From positions 1 to 64,000 of the forward strand of contig JAWKIL010000027.1 of assembly GCA_041394285.1 (NCBI GenBank): a stretch of 64,000 bases of DNA, given 5' to 3'. Below, piece after piece: positions 48,109 to 55,984 of the stretch; the first letter of the stretch is position 1, and each line of letters begins with the position of its first letter. The translations under genes were made by a program, and so were the position numbers. Origin of the DNA: CADEDH01 sp041394285 (GTDB lineage: Bacteria; Actinomycetota; Acidimicrobiia; Acidimicrobiales; SZUA-35). The notes under the pieces were generated by a model that saw nothing but the letters and a program-made list of their open reading frames with translations, made no database searches and was not told where the DNA came from.

Positions 48109-48839
48109 GGCGCCGTCTCACCGTTCGACGCCTGGGCGATCCGCAGCTGCACCGCCCCCGCCTGCTCGTGGCCCGGCCGGTGAGGCTCGTCGTGCCAGGC
48201 CCACCACTGGTAGGGCTCGGTCTGCGGGTAGCCGTCGGGCGAGTCTTCCCACGTCTCCTGGCGGCCGAGGGCGGTCATGTCGAGGTAGCTCCACGTGCTG
48301 CCCATGGCCTCGTCGCCCCGGTTGTTGATGAAGTAGGTGCGGTACACCTGATCGCCCTGGCGGATGAAGGCGTTCGTGCCGTGCCACTGGTCGACCCCGA
48401 AGTCGACGTCGAAGGTGTCGGTGATCGTGTACCACGGCATCGCCCAGCCCATCCGGACCTTCACCCGCGCGATGTCGGCCTGGGGCGCCCGGGAGGCGAA
48501 CACCAGCGTGGTGTCTCGGTTGTTCAGGTGGGCCACGTGGGCCACCTGGTCGGCCACCATCGAGCAGCCGACGCAGGCATGGTCGGGCCAGCCGTGCACC
48601 CCGGGCTCGAAGAAGGCCCGGTAGACGATCAGCTGGCGGCGGCCGGCGAACAGGTCGAGCAGGGTGGCCGGCCCCGACGGCCCCTCGAACACATAGGGCG
48701 TGGTCACCGCCATCCACGGCATCCGCCGCCGCTCGGCGGCCATTGCGTCACGGGCCTTCGTCAGCTCCTTCTCCTTCACCAGGAGGCGCAGACGGGCTTC
48801 GTCCCATTCCTGGGGCGACACGATCGTTGGGGTTTGCAT
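48105..48839 (-). CDS. DUF899 family protein (thioredoxin-like)
   Basis: From the ATG at 48839 the protein starts MQTPTIVSPQEWDEARLRLL, the canonical DUF899 opening. It has MPWMAVTTPYVFEGPSG and LDLFAGRRQLIVYRAFFEPG. WPDHACVGCSMVADQVAHVAHLNNRDTT carries the conserved Cys pair (CVGC), and WAMPWYTITDTFDVDFGVDQ and VYRTYFINNRGDEAMGSTWSYLD follow. DUF899 proteins share a thioredoxin-like fold with alkyl-hydroperoxide-reductase relatives. Their reaction is not established, and they are commonly encoded beside ArsR regulators and SRPBCC proteins, as here. Confidence 0.88.
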   Translation of the reverse strand: MQTPTIVSPQEWDEARLRLLVKEKELTKARDAMAAERRRMPWMAVTTPYVFEGPSGPATLLDLFAGRRQLIVYRAFFEPGVHGWPDHACVGCSMVADQVAHVAHLNNRDTTLVFASRAPQADIARVKVRMGWAMPWYTITDTFDVDFGVDQWHGTNAFIRQGDQVYRTYFINNRGDEAMGSTWSYLDMTALGRQETWEDSPDGYPQTEPYQWWAWHDEPHRPGHEQAGAVQLRIAQASNGETAP

Positions 48840-49164
48840 GGTCGGCTCCAATCGGTGTGGTTGTGTCGGCCCGGGCGGTGTCGCCCTGGGCCTGGGTTGC
48901 GGCGTGGGCCGCTTCGGCCAGGCGCTTGATGGCGGCCAGGCGGCGGTCCCATCGCTCGGCGACCTCGGCCAGGGCCCGGGTGGCCTGGTCGAGACGGGCG
49001 GCGTCGACCCGGTACAGCACCTCGCGGCCCTGCTTGCGGCGGGCGACGAGCCCAGCCTCCTCCAGCACCGCCAGGTGCTTCGACACCGCCTGGCGGGTGA
49101 ACGGCACCTGACCGGCCAGCCAGCTGGCGCTGGCCTCGCCCCGCTCGACGACGAGATCGAGCAC
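48748..49164 (-). CDS. ArsR family winged-helix regulator
   Basis: The winged-helix core is clear: WLAGQVPFTRQAVSKHLAVL (recognition helix), EEAGLVARRKQGREVLYRVD (wing) and a C-terminal helix ERWDRRLAAIKRLAEAAHAA. Upstream of the GTG at 49164 the same frame encodes LWSAIADPSRRR, which belongs to the family N-terminus. No start codon exists there, so the natural start may have been lost by an indel around 49215. The open frame overlaps the start of DUF899 by about 90 bases, so its true stop may also be shifted. It probably represses its own operon with the neighbouring SRPBCC and DUF899 genes. Confidence 0.8.
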   Translation of the reverse strand: MLDLVVERGEASASWLAGQVPFTRQAVSKHLAVLEEAGLVARRKQGREVLYRVDAARLDQATRALAEVAERWDRRLAAIKRLAEAAHAATQAQGDTARADTTTPIGADHANPNDRVAPGMGRSPSAPPGEGEGADEGP

Positions 49165-49236
49165 CCGGCGCCGGGACGGGTCGGCGATGGCCGACCATAG
49201 GCCGCTGTCGGGCCCGGCGTAGGCCGGACCGTCTGG

Positions 49237-49680
49237 TTACGGCCGGGGGCCGTGGAGCTGGGCCAGCGGCCGAGGAAGTGCCCCCAGCCCTCGTTGTGCC
49301 CTCCTCGGCGTAACGCTCCTTGTCGGCCTCGGCCCAGGCCAGGGCTCGAGGTTGCTCTCGGTCACCTGCAGCCGGGGTGGCCGGCCCTCGACGGTGAGGG
49401 TGAACTCGACCAGCACGGCGCCGTTCGGCTCCAGCTCGGCCCCGGCGGGGTGGTTCCACCAGAACGAGAAGCGGGTGGGCGGCTCGACGGCCTCCACCAG
49501 CACCGGGCCGCCCTGGTCGCTGGCCGAAGCCCAGGTGGCCCCGGGCGCCGGGTTCGGCCACCAGTCCACCTCGGCGGCAAACCACTGGGCGATCTGGCGC
49601 GGCTCGGTGATCGTGCTTACACCACCCGGCCGGGGCTTCGATCAGGATGTCCCGTTCGATCTGGTACCGGGTGATGGTCA
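49237..49680 (-). CDS. SRPBCC/AHSA1 domain protein, frameshifted
   Basis: The ATG at 49680 encodes MTITRYQIERDILIEAPA, typical of activator-of-Hsp90-like START-domain proteins paired with ArsR regulators. Frame changes near 49625 and 49345 are needed. The middle frame reads VDWWPNPAPGATWASASDQG and RFSFWWNHPAGAEL, and the end reads LAWAEADKERYAEE then GHFLGRLAQLHGP to a TAA at 49237. The fold binds small hydrophobic ligands. The function is unknown. About 148 residues is the normal family size. Confidence 0.65.
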
Positions 49681-49888
49681 TGTCGACGTCCTCTCCGGGC
49701 GGCCGCTGGGCTCGGGCCACCTCGATGTGCAACCAACGGTAGCACGTCGGTTCGACGATCTGCAACAGATGGTTGCAGATGGTGGCTTTGCCCGGCCCCT
49801 TGGAACGCTGGCCGGCCTGCATTTCGCGCCTACAGCCGAACGTTGTCGCGCAATGCCGCCACAGGCGGCTTTTCGTGACAGAGTTCGG

Positions 49889-50078
49889 GCGACCAACGAG
49901 GCGATCAAGGGCCGCCGAGCAGTTCGCCGCTTGGTCGACGCCGGCCACCTGCCCGCCGGTCTTGAGCCCCGCCCTCACGGCTCCTCAGCCCCATCCGAAC
50001 CGCCGCCAACGCACCAGAGACGGTGAGGGGGCTCGCCGAGACGGCGTTGTCGCTGCCGTCACCGGCCCGGAAGGCTGA
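49889..50078 (+). pseudogene. Decayed paralogue of the small ORF at 52968
   Basis: The segment encodes ATNEAIKGRRAVRRLVDAGH, matching ATNEAIEVRRAIRRLVDAGH of the small protein at 52968-53183. The similarity continues to the last codons if a frame change near 50026 is allowed. No start codon precedes the homology. Together with the adjacent methyltransferase fragment this looks like one half of a segmental duplication. Confidence 0.6.
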
Positions 50079-50204
50079 TCAGCACCTGTGGCGCAGCGCC
50101 GCTACCGGTACCTCCCGGTCTGTCGCAACGGACCGCCGCCGGGCGCCGGTGGGGGCCGCACCGGGGGGCCTGCCCGCCCTGGGTGAGCATGGGTAAGGCT
50201 CAGG

Positions 50205-50290
50205 TCGCCGCCATCACCGTGCCCCGGTAGCCGAGCTCGTGGCCCAGGGCCTCGATCTAGCGGCCGTCGCCGGCGCCCACGTCGAGCCGG
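50205..50290 (-). pseudogene. Fragment of a methyltransferase gene (duplicate of part of 51508-52344)
   Basis: On the minus strand the sequence encodes VGAG-DG, then ALGHELGYRGTVMAA. This nearly duplicates the SAM-binding region VGAGTGRYTEALGHELGYRGTVMAA of the gene at 51508-52344 (about 52060-52145). One stop interrupts it and nothing of the rest of the gene is present. It abuts the 3' end of the DUF4143 ATPase gene. Confidence 0.65.
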
Positions 50291-50293
50291 ACC

Positions 50294-51290
50294 TCAGCCG
50301 CTGGAGCGACTCCAGATTGCGGCGATCGGTAGCGCCCAGATGCGTTCGGCCAACCGGTAGCCGTGGGGGCCGGTGTGGAAGACGATGCCAGCTACGAAGT
50401 CGTCGCCCCGACGATCGCGAAGCCAGGCCAGATACCGGGCATCGGCCACGTTCACCGCCGCTGCAGCCTTGATCTCCATGGCCACCAGACGGCCGTCGGC
50501 CCGCTCGGCGACCAGGTCGATCTCCTGACGACCGTTCTGGGTGCGGAGGTGAGCCAGCGACGCCGGCACGTCGGCCACCGCAGCCTCGGGCCGCAGCTGC
50601 GCTACGACAAAGGTGTCGATGAGCCGACCGAGGAGGTCACCGTCGCGCAGCACCGCTCGAGCATCCACGTTCAACAGCGGCACGAGAAGCGACGGATCGG
50701 TGAGGTATCGCTTCGGCGTGCGGGCCAACCGGTCGAGGCGGCTCGCAGCCCATGCCGGCAGTTGCTCGGTGACCATCAACAGATCGAGCAGCCCGTCGTA
50801 TGCCTGCGCCGTGGCGTGGCTGATCCCAGCGGCGTCATAGACGGTCTTGTGACCCACCACGCCGGCCGTGTTGGCCGCCAACGCCCGCAGATAGCGCCGC
50901 AGCCGCCTCGGATCTCGATCGGTGTCGACCAACGCCGCGTCACGGGTGAGGAGTTGCTCGATGGAGCTGTCGAGCCAGACCCGCCGGAGGCGAGCCGACC
51001 CCTGCAGCACAACCTCGGGAAAGCCGCCCAGCAGCGCAACGTCGACATAGCCACGCAACCCGGTCGGCTCGGTGGGCCCTCGTAACGCACCGAGGTCTCC
51101 GTCGAAGACGTCATCGAAGAAGGAACGAGCGCCGATGTTGCCATCGATCTCCCGCCGACTGAGGGGCCACTGAGAGACTCGGACCACCCGCCCCGTGGCC
51201 GGCCAACCAGCGGCCAACGCATCGGCACGCGCCGAGCCGGTCAACAGGAAGCGACCCGGACCGTCGCCGTCGTCGACGGACTAGCAAGAT
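50294..51290 (-). pseudogene. AAA_14/DUF4143 ATPase, 5' truncated
   Basis: The C-terminal two thirds of an AAA_14-DUF4143 protein are intact: LLTGSARADALAAG near the 5' edge, RGYVDVALLGGFPEVVLQGS, YLRALAANTAGVVGHKTVYDAAG, LLDLLMVTEQLPAW and TPKRYLTDPSLLVPLL. RTQNGRQEIDLVAERADGRL has a nuclease-like D-x-V/E-x-K arrangement. The N-terminal part with the Walker A loop is missing: upstream of about 51290 the frame enters a 23-bp direct repeat. Family members have about 400 residues, against 316 here. Without the ATP site it is probably non-functional. An in-frame start is available at 51244. Confidence 0.8.
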
Positions 51291-51318
51291 TCACCGCTAC
51301 CCACTAGCACTATTCACC
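51280..51318. repeat. Direct repeat, period 23 bp, at a gene truncation point
   Basis: ACTAGCAAGATTCACC (51280-51295) and ACTAGCACTATTCACC (51303-51318) are 16-base units with two mismatches. They lie exactly where the DUF4143 ATPase gene loses its 5' end. They could be a deletion scar, a transposon end or a small recombination target. Confidence 0.5.
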
Positions 51319-51507
51319 AGCGATTGGCAGCGAGATCCGCCACGACGGCGGCGGGGTGTTGGTTTCGCTGGCCCGCCGCCACGCGACGCTGGCCGGGGCG
51401 GCGGTGCTTCGCACGCCGGCAGCGGCGGCCGAGCCCGAGCAGGACCTGCGCGCTGGCCACCGCTGTCACTGGCGTGCCACCACGTTGCAGCGCTCCGAGG
51501 GGCCGGC

Positions 51508-52344
51508 TCAGCTGTCGGCTGTCACCTGCACCAGGAGGTTCTCGTCGGTCCAGGTGACCACGTCGGTGCCGGCCACGGCGCCGAGGAAGCGGGCCAGCGC
51601 CAGCTCCCGCTCGGCCGGCGGGTAGAGGGCGAAGGTGGAGTACGACCCGCCCCGCACCCGTTCGGCCAGCAGGGCCGGGGTGGCTGACCGCTCGAAGCTG
51701 TACTGGCGCATCATCACCGGGCCGAGCGGGGCGAGGGCGTCGCGCAGGGTGGCGTCGCAGTAGAGCCGCTGCTCCCGGGCTGTGAAGCCGGGGAAGTGGC
51801 GGCCCCACACCGAGCGGCTGTTCTGCTCCGGGGTGCGGGTGTAGACGAACAGCTGCCCCCCGGGGCGCAGCACCCGGCGCACGGCCTCCACGAACCGGGG
51901 CAGGTGGAAGTGGTGGACGGCGTTGAACGTGGTGACGAAGTCGAGCGAGTGGTCCCGCACCGGCAGGGCGGCGCTGTCGCAGCGGACCGCCGGCCGACGA
52001 CGGCTGGCCTCGCAGGGCGATGCCTGACGGCCGTGGATGAGCATGGCGGAGCTCATATCGGCCGCCATCACCGTGCCCCGGTAGCCCAGCTCGTGACCCA
52101 GGGCTTCGGTGTAGCGGCCGGTACCGGCGCCCACGTCGACCCCCACCAGGTGCCGCGGACCCGTGACGAGGCGGGTGGTGTGCAGCTCGACGGCGATGTC
52201 CCGCAGGGGGGCGTGGTCGGTCAGCCGCAGCGACCGGTAGCGGGGGGCGACGGCGGCGAAGTGGTCGGGGGCGCCTCGATCATCAACCGGCAGGTGGGCA
52301 CGAGCAGCGGGCAGGGCGGGTTCGATGGTCGAACGGTCGATCAT
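51508..52344 (-). CDS. SAM-dependent class I methyltransferase
   Basis: A 278-residue methyltransferase-11 protein. It has an N-terminal FAAVAPRYRSLRLTDHAPLR, motif I LVGVDVGAGTGRYTEALGHE, the acidic end of strand 2 VMAADMSSAMLIHGR, CDSAALPVRDHSLDFVTTFN (motif II), HHFHLPRFVEAVRRVLRPGG and C-terminal WTDENLLVQVTADS. The family methylates small molecules or lipids. The substrate is unknown. A partial second copy of its SAM-binding region lies at 50205-50290. The gene diverges from the DUF397 gene at 52561, leaving a short shared promoter region. Confidence 0.88.
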   Translation of the reverse strand: MIDRSTIEPALPAARAHLPVDDRGAPDHFAAVAPRYRSLRLTDHAPLRDIAVELHTTRLVTGPRHLVGVDVGAGTGRYTEALGHELGYRGTVMAADMSSAMLIHGRQASPCEASRRRPAVRCDSAALPVRDHSLDFVTTFNAVHHFHLPRFVEAVRRVLRPGGQLFVYTRTPEQNSRSVWGRHFPGFTAREQRLYCDATLRDALAPLGPVMMRQYSFERSATPALLAERVRGGSYSTFALYPPAERELALARFLGAVAGTDVVTWTDENLLVQVTADS

Positions 52345-52560
52345 GGCGACACTGTCCGGGGCCAGTGTTGCCGGCCGGTGACGGACGTTTACCAGTCGTG
52401 TGCGTTCCGTTCACCGCCAGGCCATCCACCGTTCACGGGGAAGGTTCCACCCTCCACCGCCGGCCGATCCGGCGTGGCTAGTCTTCGGTTCCCCCCGGGA
52501 GGCGAACCAGGGCGCAGGCCCATGGTTCCGGCCTCGCACCCTGAAGGGAGACACCCACCG

Positions 52561-52956
52561 ATGATCCGTCACGCCGGTACCGCCGCAGGTCCGCTGGCCC
52601 CCTGGTTCAAGAGCCGACACTGCCCGGCCGGCGGCAACTGCGTGGAGATCCGGTTCCTCCGCACCGTGGTGCAGGTGCGGGACAGCAAGCAGATCAGCGC
52701 CATCACCGGGCAGAACGTGAGCCGGATCATCACCCTGCCCACCGACGACTGGCGCCAGTTCCTGCGCCAGGTGGCCGAAGACGATCTGGCCGCCTCCGCC
52801 GCCGGCCCGCTCCAGCGGGACACCACCGACGAGGGCAACGTGGTGCTTCGCTGCGAGTCCACCGGCGTGGAGCTGGTGTACGACCTCGACGAGTGGGACG
52901 CCTTCTGCGAGGGCGTGCTCGACGGAGACTTCGACCCGCCGGTGCGGGCGGAGTAG
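52561..52956 (+). CDS. DUF397 domain protein (copy 1)
   Basis: The ATG at 52561 has AAGGGAGA upstream. The protein of 131 residues has WFKSRHCPAGGNCVEIRFL and VVQVRDSKQISAITGQNVSR, the DUF397 core (W-x-K-S, N-C-V-E, V-x-V-R-D-S-K). A second half with WRQFLRQVAEDDLA and VVLRCESTGVELVYDLDEWDAFCEGV includes a W-x-x-F-x-x-G-V end. DUF397 proteins, which include BldB of Streptomyces, are small regulators usually encoded beside HTH-DUF5753 proteins. Here the HTH gene lies 460 bases downstream. The length is about twice the usual 60-80 residues, because an inserted segment sits before the last strand. Confidence 0.8.
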   Translation: MIRHAGTAAGPLAPWFKSRHCPAGGNCVEIRFLRTVVQVRDSKQISAITGQNVSRIITLPTDDWRQFLRQVAEDDLAASAAGPLQRDTTDEGNVVLRCESTGVELVYDLDEWDAFCEGVLDGDFDPPVRAE

Positions 52957-52967
52957 AGCATCCCCCC

Positions 52968-53183
52968 ATGGGCGCCAAGGGCGACCTCAGCGCCACCAAC
53001 GAGGCAATCGAGGTCCGCCGGGCGATTCGCCGCCTGGTCGACGCCGGTCACCTGCCTAGAGACGAGCGGCCTCGCGCTCGACGGATCCTGACCCCGATCC
53101 GGACTCCTGCCGATGTACCGGACGAACCGCGAGCGGCAGCCGAGGCTGCCCTGTCAGCGCCGTCATCGGCCCGAGCAGACTGA
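52968..53183 (+). CDS. Small unknown protein, duplicated family
   Basis: The ATG at 52968, 12 bases after the DUF397 stop, encodes 71 residues ending at a TGA at 53181. The core ATNEAIEVRRAIRRLVDAGH is a charged, probably helical segment. The C-terminus is Arg/Pro/Ala-rich. A decayed copy exists at 49889-50078 with the same core, which supports coding potential. Its position between DUF397 and the HTH regulator makes membership of that module plausible. I do not recognise a family. Confidence 0.5.
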   Translation: MGAKGDLSATNEAIEVRRAIRRLVDAGHLPRDERPRARRILTPIRTPADVPDEPRAAAEAALSAPSSARAD

Positions 53184-53418
53184 CCCGTCGTCGGACCAGG
53201 CAACCGTGGAGCACGGCCGCCATCGGGCCGTTACCTGGGGAAATGCAAACCCGACGAGACCGCTCGGGAAATTGGCCTCATACAGGCGTGTTGGCGACAA
53301 CGGGTCGCTATTGTAGGGCACTTCACTTACCCTAAGCGGCCCCATCACCAGTGCACCGATCGTCGTTGGACCTCGGTTACGGCTGAGGCGGCCATATCAG
53401 CTGGAGACCGTCACATCC

Positions 53419-54291
53419 GTGCCGCCCCGAAGCGCCGCTGTCGCTCAGATGGAGCTGACCCTGCGCATACGGGCGCGCCGCCAGCAGCTCGGCCAGTCAA
53501 TCCGTGACGTTTCGAGTCAGCTTCAGTTCAGCAGCAACTATTTCTCGGCGGTGGAGAACGGGCGGGCTCTGCTCGCCACCGACAAGCTGACCAAGCTGTG
53601 CGAGGTCCTCGAGCTCGACGCCCGAGAGACCGACGAGCTGCTCGCCCTGCGTGAGATCGCCCGAGAGCCCCGCTGGACGTCGGAGTACTCCCAACTGCTG
53701 ACGAACGACGAGCTGGCCCTTTACATCGGCCTCGAATACGGGGCCACGAAGATCAACACCTTCGAGGGTCTCATCGCCCCCGGCCTCCTGCAGTGCGACA
53801 ACTACGCCGTCACCCTGTTCCGCGACGACCCGGCTACCCCCGGCATCCGCCAGCAGAAGCATCTTGAGCTCCGCCGCCGACGCCAACAGCGCCTGCTGGC
53901 CGACGACGACGCTCTGATCCTGCACGTCCTGCTTGGCGAGACCGTGCTGATGCAGCAGATCGGCGGGCCGGCGGTGCTGCGGGAACAGATCGTGCACATG
54001 CTCGACCTGATCGAGCGGCTGTCGGCCACGCTGACCGTCCGCATAATCCCGTTCACGGTGTCCCCCCGAGGCATGGTCAACTCCACGACCCTGCACCTGC
54101 TGGAGTTCGACAGCCCCCATCTTCCGATGCTCGCCTGGCGGGAGGGCATCACCCCGATCGGGATCTCCGACGATCCCGACCTTATCGACATCCTTCTCAC
54201 GAACTACGACCGAGGCACGGCCTCCGCCCTCAGCGCCTACGAATCGGTGGCCCTGATGGAGGCACGGGTCAAGGAACTCGAGCGACCATGA
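53419..54291 (+). CDS. HTH-XRE regulator with DUF5753
   Basis: The N-terminal Cro/CI-like helix-turn-helix reads ELTLRIRARRQQLGQSIRDV and SSNYFSAVENGRALLATDKL. A DUF5753 domain follows: EYSQLLTNDELALYIGLEYG, TKINTFEGLIAPGLLQCDNY, RRRRQQRLLADDDALILHVL, ETVLMQQIGGPAVLREQI and TVRIIPFTVSPRGM. Its 290 residues match the family. These actinobacterial regulators work with small DUF397 proteins. The next gene starts in an ATGA overlap (54288) or slightly downstream. Either the GTG at 53419 or the ATG at 53449 could start translation. The GTG has a GGAG in reach. Confidence 0.88.
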   Translation: MPPRSAAVAQMELTLRIRARRQQLGQSIRDVSSQLQFSSNYFSAVENGRALLATDKLTKLCEVLELDARETDELLALREIAREPRWTSEYSQLLTNDELALYIGLEYGATKINTFEGLIAPGLLQCDNYAVTLFRDDPATPGIRQQKHLELRRRRQQRLLADDDALILHVLLGETVLMQQIGGPAVLREQIVHMLDLIERLSATLTVRIIPFTVSPRGMVNSTTLHLLEFDSPHLPMLAWREGITPIGISDDPDLIDILLTNYDRGTASALSAYESVALMEARVKELERP

Positions 54292-54371
54292 TCGCTCGAT
54301 GGCGCCGCCGGGCCCGCATCGGTGCCAGCCCGCGACGCGCCCTACCGGCGCACCGAGGAGAGAGAAGGACC

Positions 54372-54767
54372 TTGTCGTCAGAGATCGATCCAGGCCCACA
54401 ACGGGCCCGGTGGTTCAAGAGCAGTTACAGCACGGGCTCCTGCACGTGCGTCGAGATCCGATTTACCAGCGACCGAGAGGTCGAGATTCGGGACAGCAAA
54501 GACCCCCGCTGCACACTGGCCCCGGGAACGGAACCGGTGATCAAGCTGTCGATCGACGAGTGGCAGCAGTTCCAATCTGTGCTGCGCGTGACCCGTTGGC
54601 TGGGCTCGACTCCCCACATCCTCGCCACGCAGAACAACCACGACGAGCTGCGACTCGAATGCCGTCGCTCAGGCACCGCGTTGCTTTTCAATCGGGCCGA
54701 ATGGGAAGCATTCGTGGCCGGCGTCCAGTCCCACGAGTTCCTGAGCGAGCCGATGTTCACCCCCTGA
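54372..54767 (+). CDS. DUF397 domain protein (copy 2)
   Basis: A TTG at 54372, preceded by AGAAGGA, or an ATG at 54288 overlapping the regulator stop, starts this protein. The DUF397 core is clear: RARWFKSSYSTGSCTCVEIR, VEIRDSKDPRCTLAPGTEPV, IKLSIDEWQQFQSVLRVTRW and LLFNRAEWEAFVAGVQSHEF. As in copy 1, the last strand is separated from the core by an insertion. It is adjacent to its expected partner regulator, so the pair is probably a functional unit. Confidence 0.82.
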   Translation: MSSEIDPGPQRARWFKSSYSTGSCTCVEIRFTSDREVEIRDSKDPRCTLAPGTEPVIKLSIDEWQQFQSVLRVTRWLGSTPHILATQNNHDELRLECRRSGTALLFNRAEWEAFVAGVQSHEFLSEPMFTP

Positions 54768-54876
54768 AGCGATCCCCGTGGTGGCGGGCGGAATCGGCCC
54801 CCGATCGATCGGTACAACCGGACGATGCGGCCGATCGATTCGGAGCCGATTCCGCCCTCCCCTACTGTGGATCGTT

Positions 54877-55281
54877 ATGACCCGCTTCTCTACACCCACG
54901 ACCCGCCGTTCGTCGGCCCCCGACGACGGCCACTGGTTCAAGAGCACGTACAGCACCGGCGTCGCCACATGTGTGGAGGTGCGCGCACAGCGGCGACGAC
55001 CGCGTCTCGCTGCGGGACTCCAAGTTCGTTCCCTCCACCGCTTCCACCTGCCAGCCGACGATCGAGGTGCCGGCTGCCCACTGGCCCCAGCTCCTTCGCG
55101 AGGTGAGCGGGCGAAGCCCATCGGCACCAACCCGGCGGTGGCCATCCGGAACCGGGCCCGACGGGGGCACCAGCGTCCGCTGCCCGCACCACCGGCACCA
55201 CGCTGTGGTTCAACGCCCCCGAGTGGCAGGCCTTCGCCCGTGGTCATCGCCGGGGAGTTCTCCCTCCACCTCGCCGCCTGA
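54877..55281 (+). pseudogene. DUF397 domain protein (copy 3), frameshifted
   Basis: The ATG at 54877 leads to DDGHWFKSTYSTGVATCVEVR. Then frames change: GDDRVSLRDSKFVPSTASTC and IEVPAAHWPQLLREVSG in one, TTGTTLWFNAPEWQAFARG in another, and VIAGEFSLHLAA to the stop at 55281 in the first. Three to four shifts within 400 bases, but with net phase kept, look like either decay or indel errors. All conserved blocks of the other two copies are present. Confidence 0.65.
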
Positions 55282-55378
55282 GCACAGGCTCGACCGTCAG
55301 CGGACGCAGTCGCTCGCGGGTCAGCGGGCGCGTCCTGAGCAGGCAAAGCCGGGCCGCCGATTCGAGCGGTCCTACTGT

Positions 55379-55395
55379 CTGGTTAGGTTAACCAG
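55379..55395. promoter_or_regulatory. 17-bp operator-like palindrome
   Basis: CTGGTTA-GGT-TAACCAG is a perfect 7-bp dyad with a 3-base centre. It sits about 20 bases before an AT-rich stretch (55405-55480) and just downstream of the third DUF397 gene. It looks like a binding site for a dimeric repressor. Confidence 0.45.
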
Positions 55396-55527
55396 GCGGG
55401 CCGTCTAGAAAACCTCCGTCGCTAGGTTCAGTAATTACTACTTGCGACGTATAGCAGTCATGGATAATGATGACGATCAGTCACCCTCCCTTCCCGGGTT
55501 CCCCCGACGGCGCGATGGACCCGGCCC

Positions 55528-55579
55528 GCCTACCGAGACGCAGTGCCCTTGAGGGGGGCCCTGTGAGCACTCGGTAGGC
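55528..55579. repeat. 52-bp two-part hairpin
   Basis: GCCTACCGAG (55528-55537) pairs perfectly with CTCGGTAGGC (55570-55579). Inside, CAGTGCCC can pair with GGGCCCTG with one mismatch. The result is a long bipartite hairpin in an intergenic region. It could be a terminator for one or both sides, a structured RNA or a small mobile-element relic. Confidence 0.55.
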
Positions 55580-55984
55580 CAGATCGATCTCCGGGCCAGT
55601 GCAGTCCCTTCGGCGGCGGCCTCGGGTGCTGGTGCCGACCCCCGACGACGAATCCTTCCTGTCGCTGCCGAAGGCTTGGCTTCTGACGTAGGAACGACAC
55701 GACCGTGCACGACTCGTGCCCAAAAGTCCACGGCCGAGCCCGGAATGCTTCGCCAGGCGGTGCCGGCCTCAAGCGACAACGATCACCACCACGACACTGC
55801 CGGATAAGACCGTTCGTTGATTCTTCCGTGAGGCAGCTCATCGCGCGATGGGCAGCGGAACCAAATCACTGCGACCGATCACCTGATCGGGGCGGATGCC
55901 AGCCCAGGCCCGGCTGTCAAAACCAGAGCTGCCCCCGCAGGGCCGGCCCGCGCTTGTCACCCACCACGCCATCCGGAGACACCC

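Larger units (their letters stand above)
49681..50290. other. Scarred intergenic region
   Basis: This stretch contains no intact gene. The part next to the SRPBCC start likely holds the promoter for the minus-strand operon. It also holds a decayed copy of a small ORF (49889-50078) and a fragment of a methyltransferase gene (50205-50290), described separately. Between them, 50080-50200 shows nothing recognisable. Confidence 0.6.
55282..55984. other. Non-coding region with two strong dyads
   Basis: About 700 bases without a convincing gene. The segment 55400-55480 is clearly AT-richer than its surroundings and promoter-like. Two inverted repeats at 55379-55395 and 55528-55579 are listed separately. 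Open frames on the minus strand (for example 55530-55841) have no family features. Confidence 0.5.
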
